The notes: generated by a model from the letters alone, not told the origin. Counted from the first letter of the stretch, positions 7,950 through 17,499 are shown. The stretch: 64,000 bases of DNA from Caldora sp965222765 (GCA_965222765.1 CBDCVG010000001.1:6256-70255); one strand, 5' to 3'. Numbers and translations are program-made.

Positions 7950-9848
7950 ATGAGTGAGTTTCTTACTCAGAATGTTTGGTTGCTGCCTTGTTATGGTTTC
8001 TTGGGTGCGATTTTAACCCTACCCTGGGCAACAGGGTTAATTCGTCGCACTGGTCCGAGACCAGCGGCTTACTTTAATTTATTGATGACAATTTTGGCAT
8101 CTGTGCACGGTTGGTTTATCCTCTATCGGGCCTGGCACCAACCAGCACAAGAGTTAGCATTTCAATGGCTTGAGGTTGCTGATTTAGATTTATATTTGTC
8201 CCTGAATATTTCATCTGGCAGTGCTGGAACAGTAGAAGCAGTTACGAGCTTAAGTCTGTTGGCTCAACTCTTTGCTTTAGGATATATGGAGAAGGATTGG
8301 GCTCTAGCTCGCTTCTTTGCCCTATTGGGATTTTTCGAGGGAGCAATGATTGGTATTGCTTTGAGCAATTCTCTCTTCCTTACCTATGCTCTACTGGAAA
8401 TGCTCACTGTCTCTAGTTATCTGATTGTGGGTTTTTGGTATGCTCAGCCTTTGGTGGTGACAGCAGCACGAGATGCCTTTTTAACCAAGCGGGTAGGAGA
8501 CATTCTACTATTGATGGGAGTTGTAGCCTTGGCGACTCTTGCAGGAAGCTTGCGCTTTCCCGACTTGTATGAATGGGCAGCTAATGCTGATCTACCGCCT
8601 TGGCAAGCAAATTTGTTGGGTTTTGCCTTAATTGCTGGTCCGATTGGTAAATGTGCTCAATTTCCCCTGCACTTGTGGCTGGATGAAGCGATGGAGGGAC
8701 CGAACCCTGCCTCTGTATTGCGGAATTCTATGGTGGTAGGTATTGGTACTTATGTGTTGATTAAACTGCTGCCGGTTCTAGCCATGTCCCCAGTCACTTT
8801 AACTGCCTTGATGGTAATTGGTACAGTAACCGCAGTGGGAGCTTCTTTGGTTGCGATCGCCCAAATTGATATTAAGCGAGCCTTATCCCATTCCACCAGT
8901 GCTTTTCTTGGTCTCGTATTTATTGCCATTGGAGTTGGACGAGCTGATATTGCTGCGATTTTGCTCCTTACCCATGCAGTTGCTAAAGCACTACTGTTTA
9001 TGAGCATTGGCTCAGTGATTTTAAATACTAATAGTCAAGATCTTACAGAAATGGGTGGTTTGTGGTCTCGAATGCCCGCTACTACTACTGCCTTTGTTGT
9101 CGGTGCTGCTGGTGCAGTTGCCATACTACCTTTAGGAAGCTTTTGGGCAATGGGGGAAGGAATTAAAGCTTTTTGGGTGAGTTATCCCTGGCTAGTGGTC
9201 ACCTTTTTGTTAGTTAATGGACTCACTGCCTTCGGTTTAACCCGCGTCTTTCGCCTAGTTTTCTTAGGAAGTACTAAGCCAAAAAGCAGGCGAGCACCAG
9301 AGGTGCCTTGGGGAATGGCATTACCGATGGTTGCTCTAACTGTAGTAGTGCTAATCATGCCACTGTTGATGAAGCAACTCGGGTTGTTGTCTCCCTTTCA
9401 GTATGCATACCTCAATAACCTCTTAGCGGAAGTGTTATTAATCTTGTCCGGCGCAGTAGGTTGCATTGTTGGTTCTCTCATTGATCTGTCCCGAACCGGC
9501 TCACGCTCGATTTTGCTCCCTGTGAGATTTGTACAGGATTTACTTGCCTACGACTTTTACGTAGATCGACTTTACCGTTTAACAGTAGTGTTTGCAGTTG
9601 GTCTGTTAGCGAAAATTAGTGCTTGGATTGACCGTTATCTAGTTGATGGCTTAGTCAATCTTACTGGTTTGGTAACAGTTTTTAGTGGTCAGAGCTTAAA
9701 GTACAGTGCTTCCGGTAAGTCTCAATTTTACCTACTAACCATCCTTGTAGGAGTAAGCCTTTTCGCTCTCCTGATGACTTGGCCATTGAATCAGTGGCCA
9801 TTGAGTCACTGGTCTTTGCAACAATGGTCATTATTAACAGGTAAATAG
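7950..9848 (+). CDS. ndhF4: NDH-1 subunit NdhF4 (CO2-uptake type)
   Basis: 632 residues from the ATG at 7950 (MSEFLTQNVW). A GTG immediately before it also fits, but GAGGT at 7936-7940 suits the ATG better. This is the NuoL/NdhF antiporter-like family, with many transmembrane helices and conserved Lys/Glu in TM segments (GPIGKCAQFPLHLWLDEAMEGP). It is shorter and more divergent than respiratory NdhF1. The order ndhF-ndhD-cup, back to back with ccmKKLMN, matches the constitutive CO2-uptake operon ndhF4-ndhD4-cupB of Nostoc-type genomes rather than the inducible ndhF3-D3-cupA-cupS set, which carries a cupS gene that is absent here. The complex sits in thylakoids and couples electron transport to CO2 hydration. 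Confidence 0.9.
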   Translation: MSEFLTQNVWLLPCYGFLGAILTLPWATGLIRRTGPRPAAYFNLLMTILASVHGWFILYRAWHQPAQELAFQWLEVADLDLYLSLNISSGSAGTVEAVTSLSLLAQLFALGYMEKDWALARFFALLGFFEGAMIGIALSNSLFLTYALLEMLTVSSYLIVGFWYAQPLVVTAARDAFLTKRVGDILLLMGVVALATLAGSLRFPDLYEWAANADLPPWQANLLGFALIAGPIGKCAQFPLHLWLDEAMEGPNPASVLRNSMVVGIGTYVLIKLLPVLAMSPVTLTALMVIGTVTAVGASLVAIAQIDIKRALSHSTSAFLGLVFIAIGVGRADIAAILLLTHAVAKALLFMSIGSVILNTNSQDLTEMGGLWSRMPATTTAFVVGAAGAVAILPLGSFWAMGEGIKAFWVSYPWLVVTFLLVNGLTAFGLTRVFRLVFLGSTKPKSRRAPEVPWGMALPMVALTVVVLIMPLLMKQLGLLSPFQYAYLNNLLAEVLLILSGAVGCIVGSLIDLSRTGSRSILLPVRFVQDLLAYDFYVDRLYRLTVVFAVGLLAKISAWIDRYLVDGLVNLTGLVTVFSGQSLKYSASGKSQFYLLTILVGVSLFALLMTWPLNQWPLSHWSLQQWSLLTGK

Positions 9849-9918
9849 TCATTGGTTGATGGTCATTGGTCATTAGTCATTGGTAAGAGTCTGACCCCTA
9901 TCTACTTAGTTATGGGTT

Positions 9919-9957
9919 AACCAACAAACAACAAACAACAAACAACAAACAACAAAC
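9919..9957. repeat. CAACAAA heptamer tract abutting the ndhD4 start
   Basis: Tandem AACAAAC units run to within three bases of the ndhD4 ATG, occupying the place of a Shine-Dalgarno sequence. The same motif precedes cupB. Confidence 0.75.
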
Positions 9958-9958
9958 T

Positions 9959-11452
9959 ATGCTAAGTGCCTTAATCTTGGTACCAATATTAATTGCCGCA
10001 CTTATAGCATTTTTGCCGGGAACCTTGACCTCCAAGGTGACACGTAAAGTGGCATTGGCAACTGCTATTGGTGCTTTTATCTGGTCGATTGTTTTGTTGA
10101 TCGGATTTAACCCTACTGATGGGGGAATGCAATACAGTGAGTATTTCCCCTGGATTGATGCTTTAGGTTTGACCTACACTCTAGGAGTGGATGGTCTATC
10201 TGTACCATTGCTAGTGTTAAATGGTTTGCTCACAGCAATTGCCATCCACAGCAGCGATGAAAACTTACCCCGTCCTCGATTTTATTACGCCTTAATTCTG
10301 CTGTTGAATGCTGCTGTTGCTGGTGCATTCCTAGCTCAGGATTTGCTATTGTTCTTCATCTTCTATGAGCTAGAACTCATTCCTTTATATTTGTTGATTG
10401 CCATTTGGGGAGGCAAACGGCGAGGTTACGCAGCAACCAAGTTTCTCTTGTATACAGCAGTTTCCGGAGCACTAATTCTAGCGGCATTCCTCGGTATCGG
10501 ATTTTTGAGTGGTGCTTCTAGCTTTGCCTACCTAGAAACCCAACAACTGGCATCCTTACTACCTCTAGGTCAGCAGTTGCTACTACTAGGAGCAATTTTA
10601 GTTGGCTTTGGTATTAAAATTCCCTTAGTACCCTTCCACACATGGTTACCGGATGCCCACGTTGAGGCATCAACCCCTATTTCTGTTCTGTTAGCAGGGG
10701 TATTGCTAAAGTTGGGAACCTATGGTCTGTTACGATTTGGCTTAGGCTTATTCCCTGATAGTTGGGCTCTGCTAGCTCCTGCACTAGCAATTTGGGCAGC
10801 AGTAAGTTCCCTCTACGGTGCTTTCAATGCGATCGCCCAAAGAGATATGAAAAAAATGGTGGCTTTCAGTTCCGTAGCTCACATGGGCTACATTCTACTT
10901 GCTGCTGCCGCCGCTACACCCATCGCCTTAGTTGCAGCAGTTCTCCAGATGGTCAGTCATGGTCTAATCTCTGGACTATTATTTTTACTAGTAGGTATTG
11001 TTTATAAAAAGACCGGTTCACGGAATTTGGATGCCCTTGAAGGTCTTTTCAACTGGGAAAGAGGCTTACCACTGACTGGTAGTCTAATGGTACTGGGGGT
11101 AATGGCAAGTGCAGGAATACCTGGAATGGTAGGGTTTATCTCAGAATTCCTAGTATTCCGGGGCAGTTTCTCCATCTTTCCTGTGCAAACTCTCCTCTGT
11201 ATGATCGGTACTGGCTTAACTGCTGTTTACTACTTGATTCTAATGGAGAGAGTCTTCTTTGGTCGTTTGTCTGCTTTGGTCAAAAATTTGCCCCCGGCCA
11301 ACTGGAGTGAGCGTCTCCCGGCAATTGTTTTAGCCATTTTAATCGTTGTCTTAGGATTACAGCCCGGATGGCTAATCAATCTAAGTGAAACAACAACAGC
11401 AGCAATGGTGATTGAGCCGCCTTCCGTAGTTTCCTTCCAGCCTCCCGGGTAG
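9959..11452 (+). CDS. ndhD4: NDH-1 subunit NdhD4 (CO2-uptake type)
   Basis: 497 residues of the NuoM/NdhD family with about 14 hydrophobic segments. Typical signatures are FIFYELELIPLYLLIAIWGG (~128-147), KIPLVPFHTWLPDAHVEAST (~221-240) and KKMVAFSSVAHMGY (~297-310), which include the conserved membrane Glu and Lys. It is the proton-pumping-type module specific for NDH-1MS' and pairs with NdhF4. It lies 110 bp after ndhF4 in the same direction. The start ATG at 9959 has no Shine-Dalgarno sequence, only a heptamer repeat tract. The D4 label comes from operon context. Confidence 0.9.
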   Translation: MLSALILVPILIAALIAFLPGTLTSKVTRKVALATAIGAFIWSIVLLIGFNPTDGGMQYSEYFPWIDALGLTYTLGVDGLSVPLLVLNGLLTAIAIHSSDENLPRPRFYYALILLLNAAVAGAFLAQDLLLFFIFYELELIPLYLLIAIWGGKRRGYAATKFLLYTAVSGALILAAFLGIGFLSGASSFAYLETQQLASLLPLGQQLLLLGAILVGFGIKIPLVPFHTWLPDAHVEASTPISVLLAGVLLKLGTYGLLRFGLGLFPDSWALLAPALAIWAAVSSLYGAFNAIAQRDMKKMVAFSSVAHMGYILLAAAAATPIALVAAVLQMVSHGLISGLLFLLVGIVYKKTGSRNLDALEGLFNWERGLPLTGSLMVLGVMASAGIPGMVGFISEFLVFRGSFSIFPVQTLLCMIGTGLTAVYYLILMERVFFGRLSALVKNLPPANWSERLPAIVLAILIVVLGLQPGWLINLSETTTAAMVIEPPSVVSFQPPG

Positions 11453-11536
11453 GGGAATGGGGAGATGGGGGAGCTGGGGGAGTGTGGGGAGACAAGGAGG
11501 ATAGGTAAGACAAGGAGGATATGTACACTTTCTAAT

Positions 11537-11580
11537 CCCCAATTCCCAAACAACCAACAACCAACAACAAACAACAAACA
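11537..11580. repeat. Left arm of inverted repeat around cupB
   Basis: CCCCAATTCCCAAACAACC followed by AACAA-type heptamers. The reverse complement, one heptamer shorter, occurs at 12740-12775 just after the cupB stop. Confidence 0.7.
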
Positions 11581-11590
11581 ACAAACAACA

Positions 11591-12724
11591 ATGTTAGCCA
11601 ACAAAAAAAAATCCCGGAATCATCCCCTAGAAGACTACATCAAGCGGTTGCAAGCTGGTGATGCTCTGCTGCCAGATTCACCAGAAAATGTTTTGGAGGT
11701 TGTGGGTATTCTCCATAGCTACGGTGTTGTGCTTGATGCCTACTCCCGCAATCTGATTTACATTGCTGATCATCAATTCTTAGTATTCTTCCCCTTCTTT
11801 AAATATTTCAATGGGGAAGTCTCCTTCAATAGGTTACTGCGTCACTGGTGGCATGACCGCATTAATTTTGAGTATGCAGAATACTGTATGAAAGCTATGC
11901 TCTGGCATGGTGGCGGTGGTTTGGATGCCTATCTGGATACACCAGAGTTTAAAGAGAGATCTGCTGCCGCAGTTAAGGCAAAGTTTAGAGCAAACCCTCT
12001 GATGGGGGGACTAAACAAGGTTTTTCCTGAGTTTTTGCCGGAACAAGTACGACAAATGGCTTATTACAGTGGATTAGGACAATTCTGGCGGGTGATGAGT
12101 GATATCTTCATGAGCCTGTCTGATAGTTATAATCAAGGGAAAATTACCTCGATTCCTCAAGTAGTAGAGCATATCCTGAATGGTTTGGTGGCAGACGCGA
12201 GCAAACCGATTACTTATGCACCCCAGATTGGCAATCAGAGGTATGACATTATTCCTGAATCTGTTGGCTTGACTTTCCTGATGGATACTGGTGTACCCTA
12301 TGTGGAGGCAGTTTTCTTCCGAGGAACACCTTTCCTTGGTACAGTTTCTTACAATGCTCAGGCATATCAGATTCCCTATGAACAGGGCAGATTTACTTAT
12401 GGAGCACTGTATGCAGATCCTTTGCCAATTGGCGGTGCTGGGATTCCACCAACTCTGCTAATGCAGGATATGCTTCATTTTCTTCCCAACTATCTACAGG
12501 AAGTTTATCAGCGATCGCGTCGAGGAGAAAATGATGTACGGGTGCGTATTTGCGAAACTTTCCAGAAGTCAATGTTTTGCGTGACTACCGCCGCAATTGT
12601 AGGTTTAGCACCTCATCCTCTAGATACTACGACTCCGGAGGAACAAGAGGCAAATCAAGTTTATTTGGAAACTTGGATGGATAGATTTATTACTTCACGG
12701 TTGGGTGAGGTTAATAAAAATTGA
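11591..12724 (+). CDS. cupB: CO2 hydration protein CupB (ChpX type)
   Basis: 377 residues from the ATG at 11591 (MLANKKKSRNHPLEDY). A longer open frame from 11465 would add residues translated from repeat DNA and is not credible. The sequence (HQFLVFFPFFKYFNGE, LLRHWWHDRINFEYAEYCMKAM) is the Cup/Chp family, unique to cyanobacteria. Known role: the peripheral subunit of NDH-1MS/MS' that acts as a vectorial carbonic anhydrase, converting CO2 to bicarbonate at the thylakoid. His, Cys and Asp residues likely to bind zinc are present, but which ones cannot be assigned by eye. Third gene of the ndhF4-ndhD4-cupB operon. Heptamer repeats directly precede the start, and the gene is bracketed by inverted repeats. 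Confidence 0.9.
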   Translation: MLANKKKSRNHPLEDYIKRLQAGDALLPDSPENVLEVVGILHSYGVVLDAYSRNLIYIADHQFLVFFPFFKYFNGEVSFNRLLRHWWHDRINFEYAEYCMKAMLWHGGGGLDAYLDTPEFKERSAAAVKAKFRANPLMGGLNKVFPEFLPEQVRQMAYYSGLGQFWRVMSDIFMSLSDSYNQGKITSIPQVVEHILNGLVADASKPITYAPQIGNQRYDIIPESVGLTFLMDTGVPYVEAVFFRGTPFLGTVSYNAQAYQIPYEQGRFTYGALYADPLPIGGAGIPPTLLMQDMLHFLPNYLQEVYQRSRRGENDVRVRICETFQKSMFCVTTAAIVGLAPHPLDTTTPEEQEANQVYLETWMDRFITSRLGEVNKN

Positions 12725-12739
12725 GAATTGTTATTTTTT

Positions 12740-12775
12740 GTTTGTTGTTTGTTGTTGGTTGTTTGGGAATTGGGG
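12740..12775. repeat. Right arm of inverted repeat around cupB
   Basis: TGTTTGTTGTTTGTTGTTGG then TTGTTTGGGAATTGGGG, the reverse complement of 11537-11580 less one CCAACAA unit. In RNA the arms could pair as a very long stem enclosing cupB. Confidence 0.7.
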
Positions 12776-12890
12776 AATGGGGAATAGGTAATTGGCACAT
12801 AATATGAATTAAATTTCACCTTATATTTGGAAAAGAATTGTGACCATACTTGGGTGATTGCCCATAAAATCAAAGTTTTGTTGCGTAAGG

Positions 12891-12960
12891 TAACTGGCAA
12901 GATGCCAGTTCCACAATTGATACCCTACACCCTCACTTCCAAAGGAAGTGTTTCTCGATA
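12891..12960. repeat. Dispersed repeat with AACTGGCAAGATGCCAGTT palindrome, copy 1
   Basis: About 70 bp shared with 21666-21735: the palindrome, then CCACAATTGATACCCTA, then an AGTGTTTCTCGA end. A related core, GGCATCTTGCC, occurs in the direct repeats at 36.7-36.9 kb. Confidence 0.7.
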
Positions 12961-13291
12961 GCCCTGAGGAGCACCCTGTGCCCTCAATAAAAGAGGAGAA
13001 ACAAGTCAGTTTCCCTTGGAGCCTTCTGCCTTCTGCTCTCTGCCTCCTGCCTTTTTTCTCAAGAATAATGACCAATGACCAACTTCTAGCACCACCAAGC
13101 TATGTTACATTTCTTATATAGTTATAAGGGACATCAAAGTGGGTCAGTGTTCCTGCTTAGATTGGTGTAACTTCCACAGCAGAGCTGTTTAGCACTTGTA
13201 CCCTCAATTAATGAGCATCTCCCTATAGGCATTTTGTCTATGGGAATTTTAACCCGCAAAACAGCAATATCCTTTTAGGAATCCTGGCTTC

Positions 13292-13960
13292 ATGTTTTCT
13301 AAACAAGTAACCGAATCAAAAGCCTATCAATGGTTTGATGAGCGTCTAGAGGTTCAGGCGCTAGCCGACGACATTACCTCCAAATATGTACCTCCCCACG
13401 TTAATATTTTTTACTGCTTGGGAGGGATTACCCTCGTTTGCTTTGTAATCCAGTTTGCTACTGGATTTGCTATGACTTTTTACTATAGGCCGACAGTTGC
13501 CGAGGCATTTACCTCCGTACAATACATCATGACTGATGTGAACTTCGGCTGGCTCATCCGCTCCGTCCACCGCTGGTCTGCCAGTATGATGGTACTGATG
13601 ATGATTTTGCATGTCTTCCGGGTATATCTAACCGGTGGCTTCAAAAAACCTCGCGAACTAACCTGGGTAACCGGTGTAATTTTAGCAGTGATCACCGTTT
13701 CTTTTGGTGTTACCGGTTATTCTCTGCCTTGGGACCAAGTGGGTTACTGGGCTGTCAAGATTGTTTCTGGAGTTCCCGAAGCAATTCCCATTGTTGGTTC
13801 TTCCATTGTTGAACTGATGCGTGGCGGTACTAGCGTTGGACAAGGTACCCTGACTCGTTACTACACCTTGCACACCTTTGTTCTGCCCTGGTTTATTGCG
13901 GTCTTTATGTTGCTACACTTCCTGATGATTCGCAAGCAGGGTATTTCCGGTCCGTTGTAA
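13292..13960 (+). CDS. petB: Cytochrome b6
   Basis: 222 residues, exactly the usual length. MFSKQVTESKAYQWFDERLE is the standard cyanobacterial N-terminus. Four transmembrane helices carry the haem-ligand histidines (RSVHRWSASMMVLMMILHVFR and TLHTFVLPWF...LLHFLMIRKQ), and Cys35 (FYCLGG) for haem c' is present. Quinol-oxidising and reducing centre of the thylakoid cytochrome b6f complex, shared by photosynthesis and respiration. petD follows after 179 bp in the same orientation, the normal petBD operon. Nothing unusual. Confidence 0.99.
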   Translation: MFSKQVTESKAYQWFDERLEVQALADDITSKYVPPHVNIFYCLGGITLVCFVIQFATGFAMTFYYRPTVAEAFTSVQYIMTDVNFGWLIRSVHRWSASMMVLMMILHVFRVYLTGGFKKPRELTWVTGVILAVITVSFGVTGYSLPWDQVGYWAVKIVSGVPEAIPIVGSSIVELMRGGTSVGQGTLTRYYTLHTFVLPWFIAVFMLLHFLMIRKQGISGPL

Positions 13961-14139
13961 GTTGCATTTGGACGCATCTTAATAAGCAAGTCCTCAGAAA
14001 AATTAGTTTTTACCTTACTCTACTGATTGTTTTAGTTGAGCTTAACAGATGGGTTTAGGTAAGCTAAAAAAAGCTACAACTTCCTAAAAACTGTCCCCAG
14101 ACTTGCTGATCTTTGTCAATTAAGGAGACACTCTTTAAA

Positions 14140-14622
14140 ATGTCAACTCTTAAAAAGCCGGATCTTGCTGATCCACAGCTACGCGCTAAACTGGCTAAAG
14201 GGATGGGTCATAATTACTATGGTGAACCTGCTTGGCCTAATGACCTCCTCTACGTTTTCCCGATAGTAATTATGGGAACCATTGCTCTATGCATTGGTTT
14301 GGCGGTGTTAGACCCGGCGATGGTTGGGGAGCCAGCAGATCCTTTTGCTACCCCTCTCGAAATTCTCCCAGAATGGTATTTGTATCCTTCTTTCCAAATC
14401 CTACGTACTGTACCTAACAAACTGTTGGGTATCTCTATGATGGGTTCAATTCCTCTGGGTCTAATTCTAGTTCCCTTTCTCGAAAGTGTTAATAAGTTCC
14501 AAAACCCGTTCCGCCGCCCAGTCGCAACTACGGTGTTCCTATTTGGTACCCTAGTTACCCTCTGGCTGGGTATTGGTGCTGCTCTACCCATTGATAAGTC
14601 TTTGACTTTGGGCTTGTTTTAA
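14140..14622 (+). CDS. petD: Cytochrome b6f subunit IV
   Basis: 160 residues from the ATG at 14140 (MSTLKKPDLADPQLRAKLAK), preceded by TAAGGAGA at 14121-14128. An in-frame TTG 27 bp upstream overlaps this ribosome-binding site and is not the start. It has three transmembrane helices and the PEWYLYPSFQILR motif with the Qo-site PEWY. Partner of cytochrome b6 in quinol binding. Length and sequence are canonical. Second gene of petBD. Confidence 0.99.
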   Translation: MSTLKKPDLADPQLRAKLAKGMGHNYYGEPAWPNDLLYVFPIVIMGTIALCIGLAVLDPAMVGEPADPFATPLEILPEWYLYPSFQILRTVPNKLLGISMMGSIPLGLILVPFLESVNKFQNPFRRPVATTVFLFGTLVTLWLGIGAALPIDKSLTLGLF

Positions 14623-14837
14623 TTGGTTGCTAAACAGTCTGAGACTGTAGTTCAAACAATTTAATAGCTTAACGTTGACGTCTGTTAATGTCTTAGTTGG
14701 TCTGATTAGATGCTAAAGATATTAACAGGCGTCAATTTTTGACAGCTGATAGGGAAAATTAACCACAGAGACACAGAGAGCACAGAGAAGTTAGTGATAC
14801 ATAGAACAAATAATGCTTAGATAGCAGCAAAATACCT

Positions 14838-15386
14838 ATGGTTAGGACATTAGCTCGCTGGAGTGTCGAAGATTATCATCGCATGATTGAGAGCGGCTTG
14901 TTGACAGGTCGGCAGGTTGAACTAATAGATGGACAGATTATCAATATGGCTCCAGAACTTCCCATCCATCGAGTCACCTATCGCCGAGGAGTGAAGTATC
15001 TAGAAAACCTACTGGGTGATCGAGCTGTTGTCTTTGCCACAGCTCCAGTTACATTACCCAAGGATGGTGAGCCGCAACCTGATATTTGTCTTGCTATACC
15101 GCCAGAATCTCGTTATGATCAGCGTCACCCTAGACCAAACGATATTTATTGGCTAATTGAGGTATCGAATTCAACGCTTTCCTATGACTTAGGAGATAAA
15201 GCTAAGATGTATGCGCGGCAAAAAATACAAGAGTATTGGGTGATTGATATTTCTGGTAACCAGTTGTGGGTGCATCGTCAACCTAACAATGGGGCATATC
15301 AATCTGTAGTGTCATTTTCAACAGGTAAAATTAGACCGTTAGCATTACCGGCAGTGGAAGTGGAAGTGCATCGATTGCTCCACTAA
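14838..15386 (+). CDS. Uma2 family putative endonuclease (DUF820)
   Basis: 182 residues. The family pattern is clear: an N-terminal SVEDYHRMIESGLLTGRQVELIDGQI segment, then PQPDICLA and WLIEVSNSTLSYDLGDKAKMYA, EYWVID and W. These give the D...E-x-S and K of the PD-(D/E)XK fold. Uma2 genes are strongly expanded in cyanobacteria; their biological role is unknown. It is a single gene after petBD, with dispersed ACAGAGACACAGAGA-type repeats upstream. A truncated paralogue lies at 26217-26456. Confidence 0.9.
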   Translation: MVRTLARWSVEDYHRMIESGLLTGRQVELIDGQIINMAPELPIHRVTYRRGVKYLENLLGDRAVVFATAPVTLPKDGEPQPDICLAIPPESRYDQRHPRPNDIYWLIEVSNSTLSYDLGDKAKMYARQKIQEYWVIDISGNQLWVHRQPNNGAYQSVVSFSTGKIRPLALPAVEVEVHRLLH

Positions 15387-15442
15387 AAAATAAGGCTCAA
15401 AACCTGATTAAATCATTTTGCACTTTACCAGGATGTATCTAA

Positions 15443-16633
15443 ATGAACCTAAGCCTGTGCATGATTGTCAAAAATGAGGAATCTTCCTTACCACAAGCTT
15501 TAAATAGTGCCAAAGATGTAGTGGATGAGATGGTAATCCTGGATACTGGTTCCACTGACACAACGGTGGAGATTGCCAAAAAATATGGTGCTAAGGTTTA
15601 TCAGTTTGAGTGGTGCAATGATTTCTCGGCTGCTCGCAATGAGGCTTTGAAATACGTGCAGGGTAAGTGGATTCTAGTGCTGGATGCTGATGAAGTCCTA
15701 ACACAGTCAATTGTGCCTGAACTCAAGCAGGTAATCCAGAATGATCGCTATTTGCTGATTAACCTAGTTAGGCAAGAAATAGGAGCAGCTCAATCTCCCT
15801 ATTCCCAAGTTTCTCGTTTGTTCCGTAATCACCCAGAAGTTCGCTTCTCTCGTCCCTATTATGCCATTGTCGATGACAGTGTTGCCCAGTTGTTAGAGCG
15901 AGAACCCCAATGGCAGGTAGGTTCTCTCTCCAAAGTGGCAATACGACATTATGGTTACCAACCAGAAGCGATCGCGTCACGGGATAAGTACAATAGGGGA
16001 GTGCAGGCAATGGAAGCATTTCTGGCAGATCATCCCCATGACCCTTATGTGTGCAGTAAACTGGGAGCACTTTATATTAGCCTTGGTCAATTGGGTAAAG
16101 GAATTGAGCTACTAGAGCGAGGTTTGAGAGCCAAGCCAATAGATGCACCAGTATTGTTTGAACTACACTACCATTTGGGCAATGTCTACACTCGCTTGAA
16201 GAATCCTCCATCAGCAGCAAAGCATTATCAAGCGGCTCTTGAACAACAGATTCTCCCTCAGCTCAAAATCGGTGCTTACAATAACTTGGGTAGCTTACAG
16301 TTTAATGCTGGGGATTTAACTCAGGCTCGAACTAATTATGAAACAACGGTGAAAATTGACCCGAGTTTTGCTGCTGGATACAATAACTTGGGGATGACCC
16401 TCAAAGGCATGGGATTGCTAGAAGATGCGATCGCTTCTTATGAGCAGGCTGTTAAGTATCAACCAGACTATGCCGATGCTCACCAAAACTTGGGAGTGGC
16501 TTTTCTCAAAAAGGGTAAAGTACAAAAAAGTTTATCAGCGTTTGGCAAAGCGATCGCTCTCCATGAAACCCACAACCCGACTGAAGCTAAACGACTGCGC
16601 CAAGGATTACAAGATATGGGTTTTTCGGTTTGA
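15443..16633 (+). CDS. Family 2 glycosyltransferase with C-terminal TPR repeats
   Basis: 396 residues. It starts with MNLSLCMIVKNEESSLPQAL, the typical GT2 opening. VILDTGSTDTTVEIA and WILVLDADEVL (the DxD-type metal and sugar-nucleotide site) follow within the first ~100 residues. From about residue 185 on there are at least five TPR units (for example AAGYNNLGMTLKGMGLLEDA and ADAHQNLGVAFLKKGKVQKS). This SunS-like plus TPR architecture is common in cyanobacteria and is usually a cytoplasmic sugar transferase whose substrate is unknown. The lipoprotein gene follows 38 bp later and may be cotranscribed. Confidence 0.9.
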   Translation: MNLSLCMIVKNEESSLPQALNSAKDVVDEMVILDTGSTDTTVEIAKKYGAKVYQFEWCNDFSAARNEALKYVQGKWILVLDADEVLTQSIVPELKQVIQNDRYLLINLVRQEIGAAQSPYSQVSRLFRNHPEVRFSRPYYAIVDDSVAQLLEREPQWQVGSLSKVAIRHYGYQPEAIASRDKYNRGVQAMEAFLADHPHDPYVCSKLGALYISLGQLGKGIELLERGLRAKPIDAPVLFELHYHLGNVYTRLKNPPSAAKHYQAALEQQILPQLKIGAYNNLGSLQFNAGDLTQARTNYETTVKIDPSFAAGYNNLGMTLKGMGLLEDAIASYEQAVKYQPDYADAHQNLGVAFLKKGKVQKSLSAFGKAIALHETHNPTEAKRLRQGLQDMGFSV

Positions 16634-16671
16634 GCTATATTCCAAACGGGTAGGAGAAAAAGGAGGAGTTT

Positions 16672-17499
16672 GTGAAAGCAGCTATTGTTGATTTACGGCA
16701 TTTCCTTGGTGAAATTCTGGGACGCTTGCGGATTTTGTCGGTAATTCTATTAATACCGCTACTACTTTCTGGCTGCGTCAAATATGATGTTGGAATCAAT
16801 TTTGCCGGTCAGCACCACGGCGAGATAGTCCAGCATATTAAACTGGGGGAGAGGCTAACAAACTTTAGCAATTCTCAAACAACTGAATGGCTCAAAAGTA
16901 TTGAGCGTCGAGCCAGGAAACTCAGAGGTAGAACCAAGCACCTAGGTGATCAAGAAATTATTGTGACCATTCCCTTTAATAATGGTGCAGAACTCTCATC
17001 TAAGTTTAATCAGTTTTTTAACCCAGTTGAAAAAAAACGTTCCCGCTCTCAGGCAGTTGAAACTATAGATTTACCCAATTTAGACTCTAAGTTTCGTTTA
17101 GATCAGGGTAACTTTTTACTCGTGCAGCGTAACCATTTAAGCTACGATTTAGATTTGCGATCGCTTGGTGTGCTCTCAGAAAATGGCGATATTGTCGTTA
17201 GTCCCAATTCTTTGTTAGATTTGCAGTTTAGCTTGGAGACTCCTTGGGGAGCTCGGAATATTGAGGAGTCAGCCAATGCTATTATTCCAGAGAGCTACGA
17301 TGATGGGCATCAGTTAGTATGGCAGCTTCAGCCCGGTCAGCTCAACCATCTAGAAGTAATCTTTTGGCTTCCTAGTCCTCTCGGTGTCGGTAGTATCATC
17401 ATTGTGCTATTAGTATTGGGCGGCTTTTATTTCAAATACCAGAGTTTTCCCTGGCAGGGAACTGAACCAGTTACACCCAGTCCATTACCAGAAGTGTAG
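16672..17499 (+). CDS. DUF3153 lipoprotein
   Basis: 275 residues from the GTG at 16672, supported by AGGAGG at 16661-16666. A hydrophobic leader ends in the lipobox LLSGC (Cys near residue 35), followed by VKYDVGINFAGQHHGEIVQ, the DUF3153 family start. A transmembrane helix (VGSIIIVLLVLGGFYF) near residue 245 leaves a short Pro-rich tail. It should be anchored in a membrane by both lipid and helix. The family is conserved in cyanobacteria without a known function. Confidence 0.85.
   Translation: MKAAIVDLRHFLGEILGRLRILSVILLIPLLLSGCVKYDVGINFAGQHHGEIVQHIKLGERLTNFSNSQTTEWLKSIERRARKLRGRTKHLGDQEIIVTIPFNNGAELSSKFNQFFNPVEKKRSRSQAVETIDLPNLDSKFRLDQGNFLLVQRNHLSYDLDLRSLGVLSENGDIVVSPNSLLDLQFSLETPWGARNIEESANAIIPESYDDGHQLVWQLQPGQLNHLEVIFWLPSPLGVGSIIIVLLVLGGFYFKYQSFPWQGTEPVTPSPLPEV

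Larger units (their letters stand above)
12725..13291. other. Spacer cupB-petB: repeats and petB upstream region
   Basis: No gene seen. It holds the right arm of the cupB inverted repeat (12740-12775) and a dispersed repeat at 12891-12960 containing the palindrome AACTGGCA-AGA-TGCCAGTT, also found at 21666. The last ~150 bases before petB should contain its promoter. Short minus-strand frames here are repeat-derived. Confidence 0.6.

Noticed and set aside
11465..11590. N-terminal extension of CupB
   Set aside because: It is translated from GGGGGAG and AACAA repeat DNA; the family starts at the ATG at 11591.
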